Origin: Tagaea sp965279565
GTDB taxonomy: Bacteria > Pseudomonadota > Alphaproteobacteria > CACIAM-22H2
NCBI GenBank assembly: GCA_965279565.1
Contig: OZ257249.1
Coordinates: 2,418,001-2,482,000, forward strand
Reading direction: 5' to 3'
DNA: 64,000 nt
Part shown: positions 7,640-15,085 of the stretch, one piece after another
Layout: each line of letters begins with the position of its first letter
Position numbering within the stretch: position 1 is the first letter of the stretch
Notes under the pieces: model-generated
What the model was told of the DNA's origin: nothing
The model's input: only the letters and a program-made list of their open reading frames with translations
Databases searched by the model: none
Position numbers and translations under genes: made by a program

Positions 7640-9118
7640 TCAGTCGACAATCGCTTCGGCCTCGATCTCGACCGCGTAGGGGCCGATCAGCTTCGCGACT
7701 TCGAGCATCGTGTTCGCCGGGCGCACGTCGCCGAAGAAGCGGCCGTGCACGCGCGACACGCCTTCCCAGTCGTCCGCATTCGCGAGGTATATGCGCGTGC
7801 GGACGACGTCGGCCGTCGTAGCGCCCAGCGCTTCGAGGCTCGCGGCGATCTTGTCGAGGATGTAGACGGTCTGGCCTTCGGCATCGTCCGGGCAGACGAC
7901 TGTACCGGCGCCATGCGTCGCTGTCGTTCCGCTGACCAGAACGCGGTTGCCGACGCGCGTGGCGCGCGAATAGCCGGCGATCGGTTCCCACACGCTGCCA
8001 GTGTCGACGCGTAGTCTTCCCGGTCGGCCCGGCACCGGAGTCGCCTCGTAGACCTTCGGCATCTGGTCGAGATGGTGGCTAAGATCACCCGACGCGGTCA
8101 GGAATGGCGGCTTGCGGTATTCGTCGCCGCAATCACCGGGCAGCGGCTTGGCCGCCGCAAGCGCTTCGCCGAGGATCTTGTGGTCTTCGGCATCGAGATC
8201 GAAGGCGAACATCGAGAGATTGTCGGCCCGGTGTTCGCGTTCGCCCGGGCGTGCGCCGACGATCACGGCGGCGACGGCCGGGTGATCGAGCACCCAGCGT
8301 GTCGCGACGTTCGCGACCGAAGCACCGTGCCGGTCGGCGACGCGCCGCGCGGCGGCGAGGATGCCCTGGAACACTTTCCAGCCGCCGATGGCGCCGATGA
8401 AGCGGTTGTACTTGGACTTGCTCCAGTCCGGGATGTGTGCCGGTTCGGGCTGACCGACCCAGCGGTCGGTCAGGAAGCCGCCGCCCAGTGTTCCGTAGGC
8501 GAGCAGCTTGACGCCGTGCGAAAGGCAGAACTCGCCGAGCCGTCCGCCGGCGCGCCTGTCGAGCAGAGAGAACGAGACCTGGTTCGTCGCGATCGGGATC
8601 CCGTGCTTGACCAGCATGCGCAGGTGGTCGGTGTCGAAATTCGTCAGGCCGATCGCCCGGAAGCGGCCTTCGTCCTTCATGCGCGCCATTTCGGCAAGCG
8701 CGTCGATATAGGCGGGATAGCGGTACTGCCACCAGTGGAACTGCATCAGGTCGATGCAGGAAAGACCCATCCGTTCGAGACTGCGGCCCACACCCTCGCG
8801 GACGATTTCCGGCGTCATCGGGCCCGGCTTCGGGCACCATTTGGTGAAGGCGCGGATCGAGTCCTTTGGTGACTTTTCCAGCAGGCGTCCGACGATGATC
8901 TCGGCGCTGCCGTAATGGTCGGCCATGTCGAACGAGTCGAAACCCGCCTTCGCATACTCGGCAAGAGAAGCCGCTGCCTTGTCCGGATCGAGCGGCGGCT
9001 TGTCGCGCTCCATGTCGGCGACCTGCCAAAGTCCGGTCAGGATCCGGGAGATCGAAAGACCCGGGCACAGCTCGATGCGGGGTGGGCGGGGTGATGCCGT
9101 CGGCGTTGCTACGTTCAT
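7640..9118 (-). CDS. aldo/keto reductase fused to a RidA/YjgF-like domain
   Basis: 492 residues. The N-terminal two-thirds form an aldo/keto reductase TIM barrel: ILTGLWQVADM, FDMADHYGSAE (catalytic Asp and Tyr), AFTKWCPKP (Lys) and LMQFHWWQY (His), so the tetrad looks intact. The C-terminal ~125 residues resemble RidA/YjgF (VSGTTATHG, LEALGATTADVVRTRIY, VEIEAEAIVD). In active imine deaminases the motif PARSxxEV carries a key Arg; here it is PANTMLEV, with Asn. The domain may therefore act in binding or oligomerisation rather than deamination. The start ATG at 9118 is chosen over an upstream in-frame ATG at 9169. Converges with the GGT-like gene, 6 bases between stops. Confidence 0.82.
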   Translation of the reverse strand: MNVATPTASPRPPRIELCPGLSISRILTGLWQVADMERDKPPLDPDKAAASLAEYAKAGFDSFDMADHYGSAEIIVGRLLEKSPKDSIRAFTKWCPKPGPMTPEIVREGVGRSLERMGLSCIDLMQFHWWQYRYPAYIDALAEMARMKDEGRFRAIGLTNFDTDHLRMLVKHGIPIATNQVSFSLLDRRAGGRLGEFCLSHGVKLLAYGTLGGGFLTDRWVGQPEPAHIPDWSKSKYNRFIGAIGGWKVFQGILAAARRVADRHGASVANVATRWVLDHPAVAAVIVGARPGEREHRADNLSMFAFDLDAEDHKILGEALAAAKPLPGDCGDEYRKPPFLTASGDLSHHLDQMPKVYEATPVPGRPGRLRVDTGSVWEPIAGYSRATRVGNRVLVSGTTATHGAGTVVCPDDAEGQTVYILDKIAASLEALGATTADVVRTRIYLANADDWEGVSRVHGRFFGDVRPANTMLEVAKLIGPYAVEIEAEAIVD

Positions 9119-9526
9119 GTGGACTGTCTTAGCAAACTCGGGGAAATGCAGCCAATTCGTCCGATACACCGTCGATCGCGGAAATCTCCAGTATTCTCAA
9201 CGGTTCGCGCAGTTCGAGTTCGAAAAATCGTCAATTATCGTTGAAATCGTTACATTTCCCCTACATTCGGGAGCTAGGGGCCGGAGGTTCGAATCCTCTC
9301 GCTCCGACCAAATCTTCAATAGTTTAAACACCCTTTGGCAGTGGCGTTTCGGCCTCACTGCCAGCTGCTGCCACGGTTTTGACGGTCGATGGAGCATCTC
9401 GATCGGCCGGTACGGGCTCGAGGTGGCGGGCCGCCCACATGATGTCGGATTCGATCGCGATGCGGGCGGCGCACCCGTCTTCGAGGCCGCCTGCTCGCCC
9501 CGGACTCTGGGTGCCTGATCGCCTGA
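9119..9526. other. 408-base intergenic region with tRNA remnant, otherwise no gene recognised
   Basis: Between two minus-strand genes. It holds the tRNA 3' fragment at 9262-9308 and an inverted repeat TGGCAGTG (9336-9343) / CACTGCCA (9356-9363) with a 12-base loop that could end transcription. The segment 9190-9260 is noticeably AT-richer than its surroundings. An antisense frame across the fragment would encode EREDSNLRPLAPE, the well-known false peptide produced by tRNA genes. No integrase or transposase is present. Confidence 0.6.
9262..9308 (+). pseudogene. 3' fragment of a tRNA gene (tRNA-Pro-like), 5' half missing
   Basis: The stretch has a complete T-arm (GGAGG, loop TTCGAAT, CCTCT), a 3' acceptor strand CGCTCCG, discriminator A and an encoded CCA ending at 9308. 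Before it, TTCGGGA resembles a proline (CGG) anticodon loop, but the flanking stem pairs badly, and no CGGAGCG 5' acceptor strand or D-arm is found upstream. Such 3' ends are the usual target of site-specific integrases, which leave a duplicated 3' end at the far side of an island. It is therefore either an attachment-site scar or a decayed tRNA. Identity as proline is tentative. Confidence 0.6.
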
Positions 9527-10195
9527 TCAGGCCCCAGGGCGCGCGTTGAAAATGCCGACCGCACGGCGCGAACGTTCGGCGATGTCCTTCCAGTTCGCCG
9601 CTTCGATGACATCGCGCGGTGCAAGCCACGCACCGCCGGCCGCGAAGCAGTTCTCGAGCGCCAGATAGTTTAGGAAGTTGGCGTCGCCGATGCCGCCCGT
9701 CGGGCAGAAGCGGATGTCGGGATAGAGCGGCAGCACGTGCTTGAGCGCCGCAATGCCGCCGAAAAGGTCGGCCGGGAAGAACTTGAGTTCGTGGAAACCG
9801 TGCTCGCGTGCGATCAGCATCTCGGATGGCGTGACGGCGCCGGGGATATAGGGCAGCCGGATATCCGCTGATGCCGCAGCGAGACGGTCGGTCAGCGCCG
9901 GGCTCACCGCGAACTGCGCGCCGGCGTCGCGCGCCTGCGCCAGTTGCTCGGGCTTTGTGACGGTGCCAACGCCGACGACGGCCTCGGGGAAGGCCTTGCG
10001 CATCCGCTTGATCACCGTCAGCGCGCTGGCGCTGCGCAGCGTCACCTCAAGCGCCACGAGCCCGCCGCCGACGAGCGCTTCGGCGAGCGGTTCGGCATGG
10101 TCGGCGTTCTCGACATGCAGGACCGGGATCAGCGGCGGGCGCTTGCCGATCAGGGCGGCGAGCGAAGGACGGGCGGCAGTCGAGGCTTCGGGCAT
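9527..10195 (-). CDS. eda: 2-dehydro-3-deoxy-6-phosphogluconate aldolase family (KDPG/KHG aldolase)
   Basis: 222 residues, normal for the family. Visible are PLIPVLHVE, the EVTLRS motif bearing the catalytic Glu, VGVGTVTKPEQ, and the Schiff-base motif LKFFPAD with its Lys, followed by CPTGGIGDANF. The reaction is aldol cleavage of a 2-keto-3-deoxy sugar acid phosphate to pyruvate and an aldehyde. The start is the ATG at 10195; an upstream extension in the same frame is low-complexity and Arg-rich. The stop codon lies within a 12-bp palindrome GCCTGATCAGGC (9521-9532). The sugar-acid dehydratase at 10555 would supply its substrate, forming an Entner-Doudoroff-like pair, though the two are transcribed divergently. 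Confidence 0.85.
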   Translation of the reverse strand: MPEASTAARPSLAALIGKRPPLIPVLHVENADHAEPLAEALVGGGLVALEVTLRSASALTVIKRMRKAFPEAVVGVGTVTKPEQLAQARDAGAQFAVSPALTDRLAAASADIRLPYIPGAVTPSEMLIAREHGFHELKFFPADLFGGIAALKHVLPLYPDIRFCPTGGIGDANFLNYLALENCFAAGGAWLAPRDVIEAANWKDIAERSRRAVGIFNARPGA

Positions 10196-10226
10196 GGCAA
10201 AACTCGCGTTTGGGGAAGACCGCAGT

Positions 10227-10436
10227 CTAGCGGATCGGCCGCGGCGATTGGTAGGCCTGTGCCGGCGGGCTACGCATTTTGTCGACGGTCTCGGGCCGCG
10301 CCTGTTGCAGACGCAGGGGCGCATGCCCGCGCAGGATCAAGCCGAGATCGTCGAGAATCAGGTCCCTGATCGCCTTCGTGGCGGCCGGCATGCCGCCCGC
10401 GCGATGCGCCGACATCAGGAACCTGCTGGCGCGGAT
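10227..10436 (-). pseudogene. C-terminal remnant of a D-2-hydroxyacid dehydrogenase
   Basis: On the minus strand the last ~65 codons before the stop at 10227 read ESPIRASRFLMSAHRAGG, then IRDLILDDLGLILRG and ARPETVDKMRS. This resembles the final section of D-isomer 2-hydroxyacid dehydrogenases, where a catalytic His sits in an SPHxAGG motif and is followed by an amphipathic C-terminal helix. Upstream of this the frame loses all similarity and no start or Rossmann domain is present, so the gene is a 3' fragment. Recognition is by motif only; a homology search would decide it. Confidence 0.5.
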
Positions 10437-10439
10437 CGG

Positions 10440-10544
10440 GCTTTCGGCGGGGTCAAGCTGGGTAGCTATGGTCGCGAGGGCAGAAATTCGGCTATCTACG
10501 AGTACCTGAACACGAAGTTCACCCACACGCGCCTGACGGCCTGA
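10440..10544 (+). pseudogene. C-terminal remnant of an aldehyde dehydrogenase
   Basis: The last 34 codons before the TGA at 10542-10544 read AFGGVKLGSYGREG, then SAIYEYLNTKFTH. This is the hallmark end of aldehyde dehydrogenases (PFGGxKxSGxGREG followed by EYxxxK). Nothing upstream in the frame resembles the rest of the enzyme, where the other remnant lies instead. The intact aldehyde dehydrogenase at 30441-31934 ends with a different version, so this is not a recent copy of it. Confidence 0.55.
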
Positions 10545-10554
10545 CGGCGGAATC

Positions 10555-12288
10555 ATGAGCAAGAAAGTCGAACTGTCCGATCTGCGCAGCCAGCGCTGGT
10601 TCGGGGCATCGGGGCAGCCCGGCAACCACAAGTCCTATCGCACGAAGCAGATGGGCTTCACGAGCGAGGATTTCCAGCGGAAGCCGGTAATCGGCATCCT
10701 CAGCACGTGGTCCGACCTCAACAGCTGCCACACCCATTTCCCGCAGCGCATCGAAGAGATCAAGCGCGGCATCTGGCAGGCTGGCGGGTTCCCGGCCGTG
10801 ATGCCCACGCTCAGCGTGGGCGAGACCTTCGTGCGACCCAGTACGCTGATCTATCGCAACCTGCTGGCGATCGACGCGGAGGAGATCCTGCGTTCGCACC
10901 CGATCGACGGCGTCGTGCTGCTCGGCGGCTGCGACAAGACGACGCCCGGTCTGATCATGGGCGCTGCGTCGATGAACATACCCGCGATCTTCGTGCCGGC
11001 CGGCGCCATGCTGCGCGGCAACTGGCGGGGCCAGACGCTGGGGACCGGATCGAGCACCTGGAAGGCGCTGGCCGATTTCCGCGCCGGCAAGATCGATGAG
11101 GCGACCTGGCGCAGCTTCGGCGAGGGTACGTCGCGCTCGCCGGGCACGTGCAACGTGATGGGCACGGCGTCGACGATGACGAGCCTCGTCGACGTGCTTG
11201 GCCTCTCGCTGCCGGGGGCAAGTTCGATCCCGGCAGTCGATTCCCGGCATTCGCAGATGGCCTCGCTGTCGGGCCGGCGGATCGTCGAGATGGTATGGGA
11301 AGACCTGCGTCCGAAGAACTTCATCACGGCGAAGAGCTTCCGCAACGCCGTGATTGCCGACATGGCGCTTTCGGGCTCGACGAACTCGCTCATCCATCTC
11401 GTGGCGATGGCGCGCCGGCTCGGGCTCGAGCTGTCGCTCGACGATTTCGCGTCGGCGAGCGAGACCGTGCCGGTCATCTGCAACCTGCAGCCCAGCGGCA
11501 AGTACCTGATGGAGGACTTCTACTATGCGGGCGGGTTGCCGGCACTGCTGTCTCGCCTCAAGGACCATCTCGATCTGTCCTGCATGACCGTCAATGGCCA
11601 GACGTTGGGCAGCAACATTGCCGACGCCCAGGTCTATGACGACGACGTCATCCGGCCGGTCGCCAATCCGGTCTATGCCAGCGGCGGCCTCGTCGTGCTG
11701 CGCGGAAACCTCGCACCGCGCGGCGCGGTGCTGAAGCGCGCGGCGGCCGATCCGAAGCTGCTGCAGCACACCGGCCCGGCGGTCGTGTTCAGGAACTTCA
11801 AGGACATGCTTGCGCGCGTCGACGATCCGGAATTGTCGGTCACTGCCGACAGCGTGCTCGTACTGCAGGACGGCGGCCCGGTCGGCGGCCCCGGCATGCC
11901 GGAATGGGGCATGCTGCCGATCCCAAAGAAGCTGCTGGAGCAGGGCGTACGCGACATGGTGCGCATCTCCGACGCGCGCATGAGCGGGACGAGTTACGGC
12001 ACCTGCGTGTTGCACGTATGTCCCGAAAGCCGCGTGGGCGGGCTGCTCGGGCTGGTGCTCGACGGCGATCCGATCCGGCTGGACACCAAGGCGCGCACGC
12101 TCGACCTGCTGGTGGACGCCGCGGAGATCGAAGCCCGTCGCAAGGCGTGGGTCGCCCCGCCGCCGCATTACGAGCGCGGCTACGGCGCGCTGTTCTCCGA
12201 GCACGTTCTGCAGGCCGACGAGGGCTGCGATCTCGACTTCCTCGCGCGCCCCGGCGAAATCCCGGATCCGGAAGCACGCTTCTCCTGA
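10555..12288 (+). CDS. IlvD/Edd-family sugar-acid dehydratase (arabinonate/xylonate dehydratase-like)
   Basis: 577 residues. The family removes water from sugar acids or dihydroxy acids using an Fe-S cluster and Mg2+. The three expected cysteine motifs are present: LNSCHTHF (Cys58), GGCDKTTPG (Cys126) and SPGTCNVMG (Cys199). Other family marks are MALSGSTNSLIHL, SDARMSGTSYGT and the C-terminal region. The sequence (for example QRWFGASG near the N-terminus, DARMSGTSYGTCVLHVCPE) is closer to pentonate/hexonate dehydratases than to biosynthetic IlvD. It ends 8 bases before the convergent dehydrogenase at 12296. Together with the KDPG aldolase it suggests a non-phosphorylated or partly phosphorylated sugar-acid pathway. 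Confidence 0.85.
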   Translation: MSKKVELSDLRSQRWFGASGQPGNHKSYRTKQMGFTSEDFQRKPVIGILSTWSDLNSCHTHFPQRIEEIKRGIWQAGGFPAVMPTLSVGETFVRPSTLIYRNLLAIDAEEILRSHPIDGVVLLGGCDKTTPGLIMGAASMNIPAIFVPAGAMLRGNWRGQTLGTGSSTWKALADFRAGKIDEATWRSFGEGTSRSPGTCNVMGTASTMTSLVDVLGLSLPGASSIPAVDSRHSQMASLSGRRIVEMVWEDLRPKNFITAKSFRNAVIADMALSGSTNSLIHLVAMARRLGLELSLDDFASASETVPVICNLQPSGKYLMEDFYYAGGLPALLSRLKDHLDLSCMTVNGQTLGSNIADAQVYDDDVIRPVANPVYASGGLVVLRGNLAPRGAVLKRAAADPKLLQHTGPAVVFRNFKDMLARVDDPELSVTADSVLVLQDGGPVGGPGMPEWGMLPIPKKLLEQGVRDMVRISDARMSGTSYGTCVLHVCPESRVGGLLGLVLDGDPIRLDTKARTLDLLVDAAEIEARRKAWVAPPPHYERGYGALFSEHVLQADEGCDLDFLARPGEIPDPEARFS

Positions 12289-12295
12289 CGGAGCG

Positions 12296-13474
12296 TCACA
12301 CGCGCCGGACGTCGACCCATTTGCCGAGCTTCGTCGAGGCAAGGCACGCCTCGACGAAAGCAAGGCCGTCGGCACCCTCTTCGGCCATGGGCACGCTCGA
12401 AAAAAGCGGATCGGGCGTCGCGTCGATCCGCCGCGCGGCGACGAGTTCGGCGAAATCCCGGTAGAGATTCGCGAACGCTTCGTAGAATGCTTCCGGATGG
12501 CCGGCGGGGATGCGCGCGGCGGCGCGGGCGAGAGGATGCAGCGTGGGCAGGCCGCGCGTGCGGATCTCGGCTGGCCGGGCGTTGCGCATGAAGCGCAGTT
12601 CGTTGGCCGCGGCCTGAGTCCAGGAAATGCCGCCGGCCTCGCCGTAGGCCTCGACCGACAGCGCGTTCTCCGCGCCCGTCGCCGCCTTGGTGACGAACAG
12701 GGCGCCGCGCGCCCCGCCTTCGAGGCGGACGATCACCGATGCGGTATCGTGCGCGACGCGGCCCGGGATGACGGAACCGACATCGGCGAGCACGGCCTCG
12801 ATCCGCCGGCCCGCGACATAGCCGACGAGCTGGTGCACGTGCGTGCCGATATCGCCGAGCACGTGGCTGAGACCGCCGCGCGCCGGATCGAGCCGCCAGC
12901 GCAGCCGGTCGGAAATCTGTTCGGGGTGGTCTTCGACGCGCGTGCCGAGCGAGCCCTGGACATAGGACGCGTGCACGACCCGCAGCGGGCCGATCTCGCC
13001 GGCGGCGATGGCGGCGCGTGCCTCGCGGACCATCGGATAGCCTGAATAGTTGTGCGTGACGCAGAGCAGGCGCTTGCGTGCCTTGGCGCGCGCGATGAGA
13101 TCGAGCGACGAGGCGAGATCATTGGTCAACGGCTTGTCGCAGATCACGTCGAGGCCGGCGTCGAGCGCCAATGCCACATAGCCGTGATGGCTATCGTTCG
13201 GTGTCATGATGGCGACGGCGTCGATGCCGTCGGGGCGAGCCGCTTCACCGGCCACCATCGCCGCCACGCTTTCGTAGCCACGCGGCACGCCGAGGCGTGC
13301 CGCTTCCGCAAGCGCCTTTTCCTTGTTCGACGACAGCGCACCGGCGACGATATCGAAGCATTCGTCGAGGCGTGCGGCAACGCGATGGACGGGGCCGATC
13401 AGCGCGCCGCCGCCGCCGCCGACAAGGCCGAGACGCAAGCGGCGGCCGAGTTTCGCAAGGGCGGGGGTCGACAT
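12296..13474 (-). CDS. Gfo/Idh/MocA family oxidoreductase
   Basis: 392 residues. An N-terminal Rossmann fold (LRLGLVGGGGGALIGPVHR, about residues 13-31) is followed by MTPNDSHH and the CDKPLT motif (EKP-type catalytic Lys with Asp in place of Glu). The C-terminal substrate domain has LGDIGTHVHQL, where DIGxH is the usual catalytic His motif. The start is the ATG at 13474, just after the SDR stop with a good AGAGGAAG site; an in-frame upstream extension runs through the SDR gene and is rejected. The family oxidises or epimerises sugars and inositols with NAD(P). It is the second gene of a two-gene operon with the SDR. Confidence 0.85.
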   Translation of the reverse strand: MSTPALAKLGRRLRLGLVGGGGGALIGPVHRVAARLDECFDIVAGALSSNKEKALAEAARLGVPRGYESVAAMVAGEAARPDGIDAVAIMTPNDSHHGYVALALDAGLDVICDKPLTNDLASSLDLIARAKARKRLLCVTHNYSGYPMVREARAAIAAGEIGPLRVVHASYVQGSLGTRVEDHPEQISDRLRWRLDPARGGLSHVLGDIGTHVHQLVGYVAGRRIEAVLADVGSVIPGRVAHDTASVIVRLEGGARGALFVTKAATGAENALSVEAYGEAGGISWTQAAANELRFMRNARPAEIRTRGLPTLHPLARAAARIPAGHPEAFYEAFANLYRDFAELVAARRIDATPDPLFSSVPMAEEGADGLAFVEACLASTKLGKWVDVRRV

Positions 13475-13485
13475 CGAACTTCCTC

Positions 13486-14277
13486 TCAGCGCAGACCGGC
13501 GTTCACGAGCAGCATCTGCTTGGTGATCATCCGGCTGTCGTCGGCGGCGAGGAACAGGGCCGCATCGGCGACATCCCGCTCGCGGACCAGTTCGGGAATG
13601 CATTGCTGTGCAAGAATGCCGGCGGTCGATTCCGGCGTGTGCCAGAGCCGCATCTGCCGCTCGGTCATCACGGCCCCCGGGGCAAGCGCGTTGACGCGGA
13701 TGCGGTCGGGCCCGAGCTGGCGGGCGAGCGAGTTCGTCAGTCCGACGATGCCTGCTTTCGCGGCGCTGTAGGCCTGCAGGTCGGCAATGCCGCCGACCCA
13801 GGCGCCGGAGCTGACATTGACGATCGAGCCGCCACCGGCCTCGCGCATCTGCGGGGCGACGGCCTGCGCCGCGAAGAAGTGCGGTCGAAGATTTATTTCG
13901 ATCGACCTGTCGAAACTTTCGGGAGTCACCTCGGCGAAGGGCTGGCGTGAATCGTTCGCCGCATTGTTGATCAGGATCGTCGCGTTCCCGAGCTGCTTTC
14001 CGACCGCGCCGATGGCGGACTGGAACGCGGCGACGTCGGTAAGATCGCAATGCGTATAGGTCGGGACGGCGTGTCCGGCCGCCGCGATATCGCGAATGAG
14101 CTTCTCGGCCGGCACGTCCTGGATGTCGAAGAACGCGACGCGCGCACCGTTCGCGGCGAAGGCGCGTACGATGGCTTCCCCGATCCCCGAAGCGCCGCCG
14201 GTAATGATGGCAACGCGGTTCTTGAGGCTCGGATACATGGCGCCGGCACTCGCCGGATTATTCTGTTGATTCAGCAT
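13486..14277 (-). CDS. short-chain dehydrogenase/reductase
   Basis: About 263 residues from the ATG at 14277, or 250 from the ATG at 14238; neither has a strong ribosome binding site, so the start is uncertain. The cofactor motif ITGGASGIGEA, NNAAN and the catalytic YSAAK motif are all present. The protein ends in MLLVNAGLR, a degenerate form of the usual VDGG end. Probable role is oxidation of a sugar or sugar acid hydroxyl. Its promoter region is shared with the divergent FCD regulator, which probably controls it. Confidence 0.82.
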   Translation of the reverse strand: MLNQQNNPASAGAMYPSLKNRVAIITGGASGIGEAIVRAFAANGARVAFFDIQDVPAEKLIRDIAAAGHAVPTYTHCDLTDVAAFQSAIGAVGKQLGNATILINNAANDSRQPFAEVTPESFDRSIEINLRPHFFAAQAVAPQMREAGGGSIVNVSSGAWVGGIADLQAYSAAKAGIVGLTNSLARQLGPDRIRVNALAPGAVMTERQMRLWHTPESTAGILAQQCIPELVRERDVADAALFLAADDSRMITKQMLLVNAGLR

Positions 14278-14305
14278 GGTACATGGATTAGTTTCACACG
14301 ACAGG

Positions 14306-14326
14306 ATTGTCAACAAAATAGACAAT
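14306..14326. promoter_or_regulatory. candidate operator for the FCD regulator
   Basis: ATTGTC (14306-14311) and GACAAT (14321-14326) form an inverted repeat around a 9-base centre; TTGTCAACAA (14307-14316) is itself a TTGT-N2-ACAA site. FCD-type GntR regulators commonly bind short palindromes of this TTGT/ACAA kind. The site lies 22 bases before the regulator start and 29 bases before the SDR start on the other strand. Confidence 0.45.
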
Positions 14327-14347
14327 GATATTGTGGGCGTACCGCGA

Positions 14348-15040
14348 ATGGCCTTGGCGAAACCGACTCCGTCGTCGTTGAGCGAGCTGGAGTACATCTC
14401 CAGACGGCTTGAGGAAGATATCGCGCTCGGACGGATTCTACCACGCGAACGTCTGATCGAAGAGGAATTGGCCGATCGGTTCAAGGTAAACCGGCACGTG
14501 ATCCGGCAGGTGCTTTCCGATCTTGAAGGGATCGGAATCATCGTCCGTCAGCGCAACAAGGGGGCGACCGTCCGCGATCTTACGCCGGCCGATGTCGAGA
14601 ACATCTACGCCGTGCGCGAACTGCTCGAAGGCAAGGCAGCCGAAATGATCAAGCTGCCGCCAAGCCAGGCCGTTCTCGCGGAACTCAAGGATATATATCG
14701 CCGCCACGCCGCCGCAGCGGCGAGCGGAAACTTCACAGACGTATTTCGGCTCAATCTGCTCTTCCACAAGACGCTCTTCGCGGCGTGCGGCAATCCGCAG
14801 CTCGCGGAGGCGATCCAGAATTTCGCGCTCAAGGCGCACATCGCACGCTCGCTGACGATAAGCGATCCGGCCCTGCTTCGACGGGCGGTCGGCGAACACG
14901 GTCAGATCATCCAGCTAATGGAAGCCGGCGATCGCAAGCGCCTAGTGCGGATGGTCGTCGAACACATCCTTCCGTCGAAGGACGCATATATGGAGAACTA
15001 CCGGCGGCGCTTCGGCGCGGCGAAAACGGAAGCTCGCTAG
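14348..15040 (+). CDS. GntR/FadR-family (FCD) transcriptional regulator
   Basis: 230 residues. The N-terminal winged helix (LEEDIALGRILPRERLIEEE, then FKVNRHVIRQVLSDLEGIGI) is followed by an all-helical FCD ligand domain. That domain contains VRELLEGKAAEMI, FHKTLFAACGNPQL and a final EHGQIIQLMEAGD segment, including His residues placed to bind a metal. FCD regulators sense organic acids or sugar acids and usually repress the adjacent catabolic operon. The ATG at 14348 gives a normal N-terminus; an earlier ATG at 14276 would overlap the SDR start region. Likely targets are the SDR-Gfo operon and itself. Confidence 0.85.
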   Translation: MALAKPTPSSLSELEYISRRLEEDIALGRILPRERLIEEELADRFKVNRHVIRQVLSDLEGIGIIVRQRNKGATVRDLTPADVENIYAVRELLEGKAAEMIKLPPSQAVLAELKDIYRRHAAAAASGNFTDVFRLNLLFHKTLFAACGNPQLAEAIQNFALKAHIARSLTISDPALLRRAVGEHGQIIQLMEAGDRKRLVRMVVEHILPSKDAYMENYRRRFGAAKTEAR

Positions 15041-15048
15041 ACCCGCTC

Positions 15049-15072
15049 CGTCGCATCCATGCGATGGCGACG
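15049..15072. terminator. possible bidirectional terminator hairpin between convergent genes
   Basis: CGTCGC (15049-15054) can pair with GCGACG (15067-15072) in the 45-base gap between the regulator and the convergent Gfo/Idh/MocA gene. There is no U tract, so the call rests on position and pairing only. Confidence 0.35.
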
Positions 15073-15085
15073 CGAAATCGCGCCG

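Larger units (their letters stand above)
10196..10554. other. 359-base spacer made largely of two truncated gene ends
   Basis: This gap carries no intact gene. Its left part holds a minus-strand hydroxyacid dehydrogenase C-terminus and its right part a plus-strand aldehyde dehydrogenase C-terminus (separate entries). The promoter for the dehydratase at 10555 must lie within or between these remnants; no clear -35/-10 pair is visible. Confidence 0.6.

Noticed and set aside
9197..9397. Small minus-strand frame with EREDSNLRPLAPE
   Set aside because: This peptide is the known antisense translation of a tRNA 3' end and not a protein gene.
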